Shown in pieces: positions 36,521 through 44,874 of a stretch of DNA of 64,000 bases (position 1 is the first letter of the stretch; each line of letters opens with the position of its first letter). Under the pieces are notes generated by a model. It saw nothing but the letters and a program-made list of their open reading frames with translations, made no database searches and was not told the origin of the DNA. This stretch comes from Cyanobacteria bacterium UBA2855 (GTDB lineage Bacteria; Cyanobacteriota; Vampirovibrionia; Gastranaerophilales; Gastranaerophilaceae). Both the position numbers and the translations under genes were made by a program. The DNA lies in contig DEFJ01000002.1 of NCBI GenBank assembly GCA_002350725.1, forward strand, positions 74,124-138,123, read 5' to 3'.

Positions 36521-36667
36521 AATAAAACTCCTTTCCTATCAAAAAGAAATTACTGCGAATTATTAGTTTTGTAATTCCCCGCTTGAGTTAACACCTAAAT
36601 CTATATTAAAAACTTTGCAAAACATTTATTATAATTTATAATTTTATATTGATAAAGGAGAGAAATT

Positions 36668-37771
36668 ATGGAAACAATTTGGGATAAATATGCAAAAGTG
36701 TTGGTAGATTATTCTACTGAGGTTAAAAAAGGTGATTTAGTTCAAATTCGAGCTACAAGTATTTATGCAAAAGACTTAGTCAAAGCAGTTTATAAAAGAG
36801 TTTTACAACTTGGCGCAAATCCTATTTTGCGTACATCGTTCGAGGATTTTTCCGATATTTATCTAAAATACGCATCTGATGAACAGCTGGATTTTGTTGA
36901 TGACATTATAAAACTTGAATACGAAAAAGTTAATAAATTTATTTCGATCGGGGCACCTATGAATACCAAAAACCTTGCAAAGGCTGATATTAAAAAACTT
37001 GCCCGCAGAGGAAAAGCAACAAAATTTTTATCAGAAAGTTTAATGAAACGTTCTGCAGAAGGAACCGCAAGCTGGGTTATCGCAGATGTTCCTACACACG
37101 CTCTTGCTCAAGAAGCAAAGATGTCATTTGATGAATATTCCGAATTTTTATTTAAATCCTGCTATCTTGATTTGGACGACCCTGTCAAGAAATTAAAAGA
37201 ATTAGATGAAAAACAAACAAAGTGGGCACAATACCTTAACGGTATAAAAAAACTCCATATAATAGGAGATAGAACAGATATTACCTTCAATGTTGAGGGT
37301 AGAAAATGGATAAGCTGCTCCGGTAAAAACAACTACCCTGACGGGGAAGTATTTACATCTCCTGTTGAAGATGGAATTAACGGTGAAATATATTTTGATT
37401 TCCCTCAAATTTATAGAGGGAATGAAGCGCACGGCGTACATTTATGGATTGAAAACGGAAAAGTCGTTACCGCTAAGGCAGATAAAGGTGAAGATTATTT
37501 GAATGCTATGTTTGATATGGATGAAGGTTCAAGAGGCATAGGTGAAATCGCTATCGGTACGAACGAAGAAATACAAGATATTACAGGTAATATCTTGTTC
37601 GATGAAAAAATTGGCGGAGCAATTCATATGGCTGTTGGCGCATCTTACCCTGAAACCGGCGGAAAAAATGTTTCGGGATTACATTGGGATTTAATCAAAA
37701 ACATGAAAGATGGCGGCAAAATTTATGCCGATGATAAATTAATATACGAAAACGGCAAATTTTTAATATAA
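36668..37771 (+). CDS. M29 family aminopeptidase
   Basis: The 367-residue metallopeptidase resembles AmpS/aminopeptidase T. Family metal-ligand segments are visible: YPDGEVFTSPVEDG, GEIAIGTN, ILFDEKIGGAIHMAVG and GLHWDLI. These enzymes remove N-terminal residues from peptides in the cytoplasm. The N-terminal domain (VDYSTEVKKGDLVQIRAT) is typical. AAGGAGAG precedes the ATG. It stands alone, followed by a copy of the GGTGCG palindrome. Confidence 0.93.
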   Translation: METIWDKYAKVLVDYSTEVKKGDLVQIRATSIYAKDLVKAVYKRVLQLGANPILRTSFEDFSDIYLKYASDEQLDFVDDIIKLEYEKVNKFISIGAPMNTKNLAKADIKKLARRGKATKFLSESLMKRSAEGTASWVIADVPTHALAQEAKMSFDEYSEFLFKSCYLDLDDPVKKLKELDEKQTKWAQYLNGIKKLHIIGDRTDITFNVEGRKWISCSGKNNYPDGEVFTSPVEDGINGEIYFDFPQIYRGNEAHGVHLWIENGKVVTAKADKGEDYLNAMFDMDEGSRGIGEIAIGTNEEIQDITGNILFDEKIGGAIHMAVGASYPETGGKNVSGLHWDLIKNMKDGGKIYADDKLIYENGKFLI

Positions 37772-37787
37772 AAAGTAATTAATTATT

Positions 37788-37814
37788 TGGTGCGTTTACA
37801 CGCACCCTACTACT
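37788..37814 (-). repeat. GGGTGCG palindrome, copy 2
   Basis: Read on the minus strand, this 27-nt element is identical to 49226-49252 except for one base in the loop: AGTAGTAGGGTGCGTGT, then A (C in the other copy), then ACGCACCA. GGTGCGT (37789-37795) pairs with ACGCACC (37800-37806). It sits 17 bp after the aminopeptidase stop. Confidence 0.7.
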
Positions 37815-37883
37815 CAATACCGACAATGGTTTTGAGGTATTAAAATTTATCAAAAAAATCGTGTTTTACTCTTGATTATAATA

Positions 37884-38888
37884 CTACGCGATATCCCAAC
37901 GACCGCATGTACCGCCCCAACGAGCGATAATATTGCCTTTTATATCCTTAATATTATCATAATGAGGAACTTCTTCTTCGCCCTCTAAAATTGTGATTAC
38001 CTCGCAATTATTAGAGCAGCCGTTACATTCGCAGGTAACAGAATAAAAATGCATATCACCAACTTCCCAACCTTTAAATTTTGTCGGAGCCTCGGAATAT
38101 TGATGATTTTCCATAGCAAGAAGCGCTGCACCTATTGCACCCATTGTTTGATGGTTATCAGGAACTACAACTTCATGCCCCAATGCTTCTTCAAAAGCTT
38201 TTACCATACCGATATTACTTGCAACACCGCCTTGGAATGAAATTGTCGGCAGCAATTCTTTACCCAACGCAAGATTACTCAAATAATTTCTCACCAATGC
38301 CTGACATAAACCGTAAAGCAAATCCTCAACAGGATAACCGAGCTGCTGTTTATGGATTAAGTCACTTTCTGCAAAAACACCGCATCTGCCGGCTATTCGT
38401 GCCGGATTTGTAGACTTTAATGCGGTCTGTCCAAATTCTTCTATCGGAACATTTAATCTTTGTGCCTGATGGTCAAGGAAACTTCCGGTACCTGCCGCAC
38501 AAACAGTATTCATGGCAAAATCTGTTACAATACCGTCACGCAATATTATAATTTTACTGTCTTGACCGCCGATTTCAAGTATTGTTTGAACTCCCGGAAC
38601 ATACGTACTTGCCGCAACGGCATGCGCAGTAATTTCATTTTTCACTACATCCGCACCTGTCAATGACCCTGCAAGATTACGTCCTGAGCCCGTTGTTCCG
38701 ACACCCATTACGTTATATTCTGTCAATTTCTTTTTATATAATTCTTTTAATCCGGTTTGCACTGCAAGAACAGGTTTGCCGGCAGTTCTGAGCATGTAAC
38801 TGTCAACATATTTACCGCTTTCATCTACAAGTGCTAACTTTGTCGTTACCGAACCTACGTCTATCCCTAAATATACTGTTAAACTCAT
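37884..38888 (-). CDS. 2-hydroxyacyl-CoA dehydratase activase (HgdC/BadF-like ATPase)
   Basis: The 334-residue protein belongs to the ASKHA ATPases that drive electrons into 2-hydroxyacyl-CoA dehydratases or benzoyl-CoA reductases. It has LGIDVGSVTTKLAL, LEIGGQDSKII, the two Cys that bridge a 4Fe-4S cluster between subunits (Cys130 in NTVCAAGTGSF and Cys169 in GRCGVFAESD), and the helix-cluster signature. After the ATPase core it has an extra C-terminal segment with CECNGCSNNC and GGTCGRW, not present in classical HgdC. No dehydratase subunits lie next to it, so its partner is unknown. AAGGGAT precedes the ATG. Confidence 0.88.
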   Translation of the reverse strand: MSLTVYLGIDVGSVTTKLALVDESGKYVDSYMLRTAGKPVLAVQTGLKELYKKKLTEYNVMGVGTTGSGRNLAGSLTGADVVKNEITAHAVAASTYVPGVQTILEIGGQDSKIIILRDGIVTDFAMNTVCAAGTGSFLDHQAQRLNVPIEEFGQTALKSTNPARIAGRCGVFAESDLIHKQQLGYPVEDLLYGLCQALVRNYLSNLALGKELLPTISFQGGVASNIGMVKAFEEALGHEVVVPDNHQTMGAIGAALLAMENHQYSEAPTKFKGWEVGDMHFYSVTCECNGCSNNCEVITILEGEEEVPHYDNIKDIKGNIIARWGGTCGRWDIA

Positions 38889-39030
38889 TCTTATCCCTTT
38901 GTATTTTGTTATTTTGTATTGACTACAATCATGTTAGCACAAACATTTTAATTTTTTCATATAAAATAATCACGACATAATATGAGAAATATGATAAGAT
39001 TAACTATGATACAAATTTGAGGAGACAGCT

Positions 39031-40170
39031 ATGTCAGAAAGTCCAAGCTTAAATAGTACCTTGAGCCAATACAGAAACAAATTTTACAGTGTATATCACA
39101 CAAAAATTGCACCTATATTTAGGAGCTTTGAAAAAAAACGCCGAGCAAAACTTTCCGAACTTATTGTAATTGAAGTCATAAATATCAGCATACTTACTTT
39201 TTTGATATATGATTTTATTCAAAGAAACAACAACTGTAATAGTTCGGGAATTGTGACCCTTGAGATATTACTTATAATTGCAGGTATTATTTTAGGTATA
39301 TGGCTATTATTCTCTTACAACTCAAAATTTGCATCCGAACTAAAACATGCCTGTATGTTTGATATCCTTAAACTCTTTGGAGATGTACATTGGCACGACA
39401 AAGCAAACCTGATAACTGACGAAGAAATGGATAGAAGTTTTCTTTTTGCTACATATAACACAAGAGAAGCATGTGATGCTTTTAACGGGAGCTTTAAGGG
39501 TGTAGATTTTAAAATTTGTGAAACCGGAATGCAACATATTACCGGTTCAGGTAAAAATAGAAGAGTAGTTAATGTATTTAAAGGGGTAGTAATTAATTTC
39601 AAAGCTAATAAAACAATCAAAAATACAACAATTATCGCAAGTAAAGGAGATTATCAAACCAAAGTGAGATCAAAATTTGCTGTTTTGGGTATTCTGGGAT
39701 ACATCGCATATTATATGTTAGAAGATTTTTTAAAACACGGTTTTAATATCACAGGTCTTATAATTTGGCTTGGTATTGCACTATGCGTAATTATAGGGTA
39801 TTTCGCAGTAAAATTGTTTACGGGTAAAAATCAAGAATCCCTGCAAGAAATAAAATTGGAAGACCCCGAATTTACGAAAAAATATCAGGCATTTTCTTCT
39901 GATCAAATAGAGGGCAGATATTTAATTACTCCGGCATTTATGGAAAGATTTAAGAATTTGCAAACAGCTTTCGGTGCAAGAAAAGCTAAATGCTCTTTTT
40001 ACGGAGACAATCTAATGTTTGCTATTTTTACCAATAAAAATTTATTTGAAATAGGAAATTTGTTTCATAGTCTGGAAGACCCTAAACAAATGGAAGTATT
40101 TTTCAATGAATTGACTTCTATATTCCTTTTGGTAGACTATTTCAAGCTTGATGAAAAAACTGGAATATAA
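39031..40170 (+). CDS. DUF3137 membrane protein
   Basis: The 379-residue protein matches DUF3137. Two membrane spans at about 45-66 and 76-98 and two more at about 213-231 and 240-262 flank a conserved core with FNGSFKGVDFKICETGM, and the C-terminal part has the family pattern LEDPEFTKKYQAFSSDQIEG then RYLITPAFMERF. The function of the family is unknown. GAGGAGA precedes the ATG. dapF begins 47 nt downstream with its own ribosome site; co-transcription is possible. Confidence 0.85.
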   Translation: MSESPSLNSTLSQYRNKFYSVYHTKIAPIFRSFEKKRRAKLSELIVIEVINISILTFLIYDFIQRNNNCNSSGIVTLEILLIIAGIILGIWLLFSYNSKFASELKHACMFDILKLFGDVHWHDKANLITDEEMDRSFLFATYNTREACDAFNGSFKGVDFKICETGMQHITGSGKNRRVVNVFKGVVINFKANKTIKNTTIIASKGDYQTKVRSKFAVLGILGYIAYYMLEDFLKHGFNITGLIIWLGIALCVIIGYFAVKLFTGKNQESLQEIKLEDPEFTKKYQAFSSDQIEGRYLITPAFMERFKNLQTAFGARKAKCSFYGDNLMFAIFTNKNLFEIGNLFHSLEDPKQMEVFFNELTSIFLLVDYFKLDEKTGI

Positions 40171-40217
40171 GTATATTTTTACTTTTATGCTATTATAAAA
40201 GCAAAAAGGATATTTAT

Positions 40218-41060
40218 ATGACAACAATAAAACTTACAAAAATGCAAGGCTGCGGAAACGATTTTGTAATAATTGATTATGATGAGTTTCTAAAAACCGG
40301 TTTGACTATGTCAGAATTAGCAAAAAAAGTTTGTGACAGACATTTTGGTGTCGGAGCAGACGGAATGTTTATTCCAAAAACTGACACTGAAAATACCGAT
40401 ATCGGGTGGTATTTTTATAACAACGACGGAACAACCGCACAGATGTGCGGAAACGGTATAAGATGTTTTGCAAAATACGCTTACGATAAAAAACTTGTTA
40501 ATAAAAAGAAATTCTCTGTTGAAACTTTGGCGGGAGTTATTACACCTGAATTATTAGATGACGGGAATATTCGTGTAGATATGGGATGTCCGATATTAGA
40601 AGATAAAAAAATTCCATTTAAAGGAGAGAAAACAGTTAAAGTATTGGATAAAGAATTTTCTATAAATCCTGTTTCTATGGGTAATCCGCATTGCGTAATT
40701 TTTATTGACGGCAAAGACGGTAATACAATGGATTACGCTTTAAAATACGGTCCCGTTATGGAAAAACATCCGTATTTTCCTGAAAAAACAAACACAGAGT
40801 TTGTATACGTAATTTCAAAAAAGGAAGTTGAAATGAGTGTTTATGAAAGAGGATGCGGTATAACTCTTGCATGCGGAACAGGTGCTTGCGCCACCCAGGT
40901 CGCATGCATTTTAAATAACTTAACAGAAAACGAAATAAAAGTTAACCTTCCGGGTGGGGCTGTAATCATTGAATGGCAAGGCTCAGAACAGAATACAGAT
41001 AAACATGTTTTTATGACCGGACCGGCAACGTATAGTTTTGTTGCAGATTACATCTTGTAA
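40218..41060 (+). CDS. dapF: Diaminopimelate epimerase
   Basis: DapF converts LL- to meso-diaminopimelate for lysine and peptidoglycan synthesis using two Cys without cofactor. Both active-site regions are present: AQMCGNGIRCFAKY and LACGTGACATQ, with the N-terminal MQGCGNDFVIID. At 280 residues it is normal. AAAAGGA precedes the ATG. It lies directly ahead of the rpsF operon with a 57-nt gap. Confidence 0.96.
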   Translation: MTTIKLTKMQGCGNDFVIIDYDEFLKTGLTMSELAKKVCDRHFGVGADGMFIPKTDTENTDIGWYFYNNDGTTAQMCGNGIRCFAKYAYDKKLVNKKKFSVETLAGVITPELLDDGNIRVDMGCPILEDKKIPFKGEKTVKVLDKEFSINPVSMGNPHCVIFIDGKDGNTMDYALKYGPVMEKHPYFPEKTNTEFVYVISKKEVEMSVYERGCGITLACGTGACATQVACILNNLTENEIKVNLPGGAVIIEWQGSEQNTDKHVFMTGPATYSFVADYIL

Positions 41061-41117
41061 TTTTTAATACCTTCATGCTATTATTAGCATACGAAATATA
41101 AAGGAGAAATATATATT

Positions 41118-41417
41118 ATGAAAAATTATGAATTATTAACTATCTTCAAACCAAATCTGGATACAGAAGAAGTAGATAAAATCGTTGCAAAATTAGACGA
41201 ACTTATCGTAAGCTTTGGCGGTAAAGTTGAATCTTCCGAAAAAATCGGCAGAAAAAAATTGGCATATGACATCCAAAACTTCAGAGACGGATTTTTCTAT
41301 ACTTCAATTTTAAGTTTACCGGCAGACAAAGTTGCTGAATTTAGACGTCAATTAAGATTGAATGATTCAATTTTAAGAACAATGTTTATGGAAGCAGCAG
41401 AAAAAGTTTCAGCATAA
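41118..41417 (+). CDS. rpsF: 30S ribosomal protein bS6
   Basis: The 99-residue protein begins MKNYELLTIFKPNLD and contains KIGRKKLAYDIQNFRDGFFY, both typical of bS6, which pairs with bS18 on the 30S platform. AAGGAG precedes the ATG. It starts the conserved rpsF-ssb-rpsR operon; the genes are 30 and 50 nt apart. rplI, often next, is absent. Confidence 0.96.
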   Translation: MKNYELLTIFKPNLDTEEVDKIVAKLDELIVSFGGKVESSEKIGRKKLAYDIQNFRDGFFYTSILSLPADKVAEFRRQLRLNDSILRTMFMEAAEKVSA

Positions 41418-41447
41418 GTCTGATACAAATAAAAAGAGGAAAGCAAA

Positions 41448-41864
41448 ATGTCATTAGCTAAAGCAACAGTAACGGGAACAGTATACAGAGCACCGGAAAA
41501 ACGATTCACTCAAAATAACATAGCAGTGTCCTCATTTGTCCTTAACATAGGCGAAAGAGAAGAAATGCTTATTCGAGTTATTTCGAGAAGAACTGCATTG
41601 GACGATGTTGTATCAGGTTTGAACCGCGGCGATAAAATTTTAGTTGACGGCAGATTGCAGACAAATACCGTTGATATGGAAAACGGTTCAAAAAGAACAG
41701 TCTTTGAAATTGATGCATCCGCAATTGAGATGTTCGGGGCAGAAGGTGCTTCAAGTACTTCAAATTCATCAGGCAGTTCGAACTTTGGAACAGAAGAAGT
41801 CGTAAAAATTGAAGCCGATGATTTTTCTAACGAATTAATCGGTGAAGATGAAATTCCGTTCTAA
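41448..41864 (+). CDS. ssb: Single-stranded DNA-binding protein
   Basis: The 138-residue SSB has an N-terminal OB fold (AKATVTGTVYRAPEKRFTQN, DKILVDGRLQTNT), a short Ser/Asn-rich linker and the acidic tip DEIPF that docks replication and repair proteins. It is on the short side for the family because of the small linker. AGAGGAAAG precedes the ATG. It sits between rpsF and rpsR, the standard arrangement; PriA, encoded 0.6 kb on, is a known partner of the SSB tip. Confidence 0.95.
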   Translation: MSLAKATVTGTVYRAPEKRFTQNNIAVSSFVLNIGEREEMLIRVISRRTALDDVVSGLNRGDKILVDGRLQTNTVDMENGSKRTVFEIDASAIEMFGAEGASSTSNSSGSSNFGTEEVVKIEADDFSNELIGEDEIPF

Positions 41865-41914
41865 TAGAGTAATAGTATAAGAAAATAACAAGGCTAGAAA
41901 GGCAAATTAAAACA

Positions 41915-42148
41915 ATGGCAAGACAAAACGATGCAGATAAGAAAAAACGTAAAAATTGCAGCCTTTGCGCTGACAAAGTAGAAGCAATTGATTACAAAGA
42001 TGCTGCAAAATTAAAAAGATACCTAACTGAAGCAGGAAAAATCATTCCTCGCAGAATTACAGGGAACTGTGCAGCTCACCAACGTATGATTGCAAAAGCA
42101 ATTAAACGTGCAAGAGAAGCTTCAATTATTAGCTACGTTTTTGATTAA
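41915..42148 (+). CDS. rpsR: 30S ribosomal protein bS18
   Basis: The 77-residue protein has the bS18 core: [35 protein letters not shown] and [16 protein letters not shown]. The retained Cys (CSLC, NCAAH) suggest the zinc-type, Cys-containing form. GAAAGG precedes the ATG. It closes the operon, followed by a strong terminator. Confidence 0.96.
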   Translation: MARQNDADKKKRKNCSLCADKVEAIDYKDAAKLKRYLTEAGKIIPRRITGNCAAHQRMIAKAIKRAREASIISYVFD

Positions 42149-42165
42149 TCTAAAATGTAAATAAG

Positions 42166-42202
42166 AAACGACAGACTTTTAATAGAGCCTGTCGTTTTTT
42201 TA
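42166..42202 (+). terminator. Terminator of the rpsF-ssb-rpsR operon
   Basis: AAACGACAG (42166-42174) pairs over 9 bp with CTGTCGTTT (42189-42197), followed by a T-run. Confidence 0.9.
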
Positions 42203-42254
42203 TTTGTTCGTGATATGATGATTTTGTATTAATGGTTTAGAGAAGGAGATAAAC

Positions 42255-42485
42255 ATGGCAGATGCAAAGATTTTAGCAACAATAGAAAGAAGCGAAACAG
42301 AACATTTACAAATTTCTTTGAGCGAATACAAAGGTACAAGCTATTTGAATATGAGAATATTTTTTACAAATGATGGCGGTGCAACATGGATTCCTACTAA
42401 AAAGGGAGTAACTTTTACGGCAGACCAGCTCGATATTTTAACAGAAGCAATTGAAGAAGCAAAACAAGAATTTATGGCTGAATAA
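42255..42485 (+). CDS. PC4-like transcriptional coactivator family protein
   Basis: The 76-residue protein matches the PC4/p15 ssDNA-binding fold: LSEYKGTSYLNMRIFF, then WIPTKKGVTFTADQLDIL and a C-terminal helix. Bacterial relatives such as YdbC bind single-stranded DNA as dimers. Unlike eukaryotic PC4 it has no Ser-rich N-terminus. GAAGGAGAT precedes the ATG. The priA gene starts only 14 nt after its stop, so the two are likely co-transcribed and may both act on single-stranded DNA. Confidence 0.88.
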   Translation: MADAKILATIERSETEHLQISLSEYKGTSYLNMRIFFTNDGGATWIPTKKGVTFTADQLDILTEAIEEAKQEFMAE

Positions 42486-42499
42486 CATATTTAATTTAT

Positions 42500-44794
42500 A
42501 TGCAAACAAATCAACTTTTTGACACAGCAGAATTTGAACAAAAAACTTCGCCAAAATATGCGCTTGCTTTGGTGAATATTAAAGGTTTGGGCGTAAAAAC
42601 ATTTAGTTATTTAATCCCTGATGAGATGAAGGATAAAATTCAAATAGGGCAAGCAATCCTTGTTCCATTCGGACGTCAGGGGTTAATTAATGCTTTTTGT
42701 GTCGGATTTAGTGACTATTTACCCGAAGGAATTAAGGCAAAAAAGATAAGCCGAATTTTAGAAGAAAAGCCGCTATTCTCGATAGAATACTTAAAGCTGT
42801 TGGAATGGGTTGCGAATTATTATTGCTGCGATTTGGTAACCGTTTTAAATGCTGCAATACCGATGAAACTTATCGAAAAAAGCTCTAAAACAGAACAATT
42901 GATTGAGTTTGTAAGCTACGATGGTGCAACAAAACGTCAAAAAGTTATATTAGAGCAATTGGAAAAAATGGGGAAACCGCCTCTCGTAAATTTTGAAAAG
43001 CTCGCAAAAACTACCCGTACCACAATAAAAAAACTTGAAGCTATCGGTTGTATAAAAATTACGGAAGAAGAAATCTACCGAAATCCTCTGGATATTTTGA
43101 AAATAGAAACTACAGAGCCGCTATTTGAATTGGAAGGGGAACAAAAAACCGCATACGAGGGAATAAAAAAATCTATATCCGAATATAATAATAAGAAAAA
43201 AAATCTTTCTCCGGATGAAGTTATGCCGCCATTATCAATACTTTTACACGGAGTTACGGCATCAGGAAAAACCGAAGTTTATTTCAAACTCATTGATGAT
43301 TGCATAAAATCGGGTAAGAATGTTTTGTTCTTGGCTCCTGAAATTGCGTTAGCTTCACAGTTAACAAAACGATTAGCAAAAAAATTCGGGACACAAGATG
43401 TTGCAATTTGGCACAGCAGCATATCTGAGGGTGAACGCTATGATGTATGGCAGCGTTTGTACAATAACGATATTAAAATTCTTGCAGGAGCAAGGTCTGC
43501 AGTGTTTGCACCATTAAAAAATATTGGCTTGATAATAATTGATGAGGAGCACGAAAGTGCGTATAAACAAACAAATCCTGCCCCAAGATATGATGCAAGA
43601 ACCGTTGCACAAAAGCTTTCAGAGTTTCACAATTGTCCGCTAATATCAGGTTCTGCAACACCTGATATTTCAATGTATTATAAAGCCTTAAATGCAGGAA
43701 GTCTTTACGAAATGCCGCATAGGTACAGAAATGCCCCAATTGCGCCGGTAACTGTTATAAATATGCAAGAATACGGACGTGCCGCATATAAAAGCGTGAT
43801 TTCAAAACCATTAGAAACAGCAATACGGGAAACTTTGGATAAAAAACAGCAGGTTATTTTATTAATCAACCGCAGAGGTTTTTCAACATACACGCAATGC
43901 AAAGCATGCGGACACGTAATTGAATGTCCGAATTGCGCAATTCCTATGATATGGCACTCAAAAGACCAACAGTTAAAATGTCATTATTGTAATCATGCGG
44001 AATATTTTCCGGAATTTTGTCCTGAATGCGGGTCTGATGCGCTCAGAAACAGCGGAACCGGCACTCAGAAGATAGAACAATACATAAAAGATTTATTCCC
44101 TGATAACAACATTGAAAGAATTGATAGCGATGTCCTAGTCAGAAAAGGTGAACATATAAGATTATTGGAGAGATTTCAAAAGGGTGAAATCGATATTCTT
44201 GTCGGAACACAAATGATTGCAAAGGGTTTGGATAATCCTAACGTTACGCTTGTTGGAGTGATTTCGGCTGATGCAAGTTTTAACCTTCCTGATTTTAGAG
44301 CATCAGAAAGAGGTTTTCAGTTATTAACTCAGGTTGCAGGGCGTGCCGGAAGAGGTGAATTTACCGGAAGAGTATTTTTCCAAACATATAATCCTGAATT
44401 TTATGCTTTGGAAAGTGCAAAAGCTCAAAATTACAAAAATTTCTACGATAAAGAGATAATTTCCCGTGAGGAATTTGATTACCCGCCTTATAGCAAGATT
44501 GTAAGGCTAATAATCAGTTCAAAAAATAATTTTAGAGCAGAACGTGCCGCCTCGGAGATTGCACTGAGTTTGTGTACAATTGTGGAAAAATACGGAATTT
44601 CAGAAAGGCTTGAGGTACTGGGACCGACACCTTGCGTAATCGAGAGGATTAACAGTTTTTACCGTTTTCAAATAATTATAAAGAATAAATTGGACAATAA
44701 GGGACATAGTTTTATATCAAGCTTTTTAAACAAAGTTACGATGCCGAAAGACGTAAAACTTGCAGTAGACGTCGATCCGTTAGACATTCTGTAA
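42500..44794 (+). CDS. priA: Primosomal helicase PriA
   Basis: PriA recognises stalled forks and reloads the replicative helicase. The 764 residues include the N-terminal DNA-binding domain, Walker A (HGVTASGKTEVYF), the DEEH box (IIDEEHESAYK), the eight-Cys zinc region (CKACGHVIECPNC and CHYCNHAEYFPEFCPEC) and helicase motifs V-VI (GTQMIAKGLDNPNV, QVAGRAGRG). The ATG lies 14 nt after the PC4-like gene. There is no clear ribosome site; a weak TATTTA 6 nt upstream recalls the leaderless starts elsewhere, but read-through from the gene upstream is more likely. Confidence 0.95.
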   Translation: MQTNQLFDTAEFEQKTSPKYALALVNIKGLGVKTFSYLIPDEMKDKIQIGQAILVPFGRQGLINAFCVGFSDYLPEGIKAKKISRILEEKPLFSIEYLKLLEWVANYYCCDLVTVLNAAIPMKLIEKSSKTEQLIEFVSYDGATKRQKVILEQLEKMGKPPLVNFEKLAKTTRTTIKKLEAIGCIKITEEEIYRNPLDILKIETTEPLFELEGEQKTAYEGIKKSISEYNNKKKNLSPDEVMPPLSILLHGVTASGKTEVYFKLIDDCIKSGKNVLFLAPEIALASQLTKRLAKKFGTQDVAIWHSSISEGERYDVWQRLYNNDIKILAGARSAVFAPLKNIGLIIIDEEHESAYKQTNPAPRYDARTVAQKLSEFHNCPLISGSATPDISMYYKALNAGSLYEMPHRYRNAPIAPVTVINMQEYGRAAYKSVISKPLETAIRETLDKKQQVILLINRRGFSTYTQCKACGHVIECPNCAIPMIWHSKDQQLKCHYCNHAEYFPEFCPECGSDALRNSGTGTQKIEQYIKDLFPDNNIERIDSDVLVRKGEHIRLLERFQKGEIDILVGTQMIAKGLDNPNVTLVGVISADASFNLPDFRASERGFQLLTQVAGRAGRGEFTGRVFFQTYNPEFYALESAKAQNYKNFYDKEIISREEFDYPPYSKIVRLIISSKNNFRAERAASEIALSLCTIVEKYGISERLEVLGPTPCVIERINSFYRFQIIIKNKLDNKGHSFISSFLNKVTMPKDVKLAVDVDPLDIL

Positions 44795-44874
44795 CCCCTA
44801 TATTCTCAACATTTATTTACATAGCTGGAATTTTACTTGTATTTTAAATAAAATATAGATACAGGAGAATAGCT

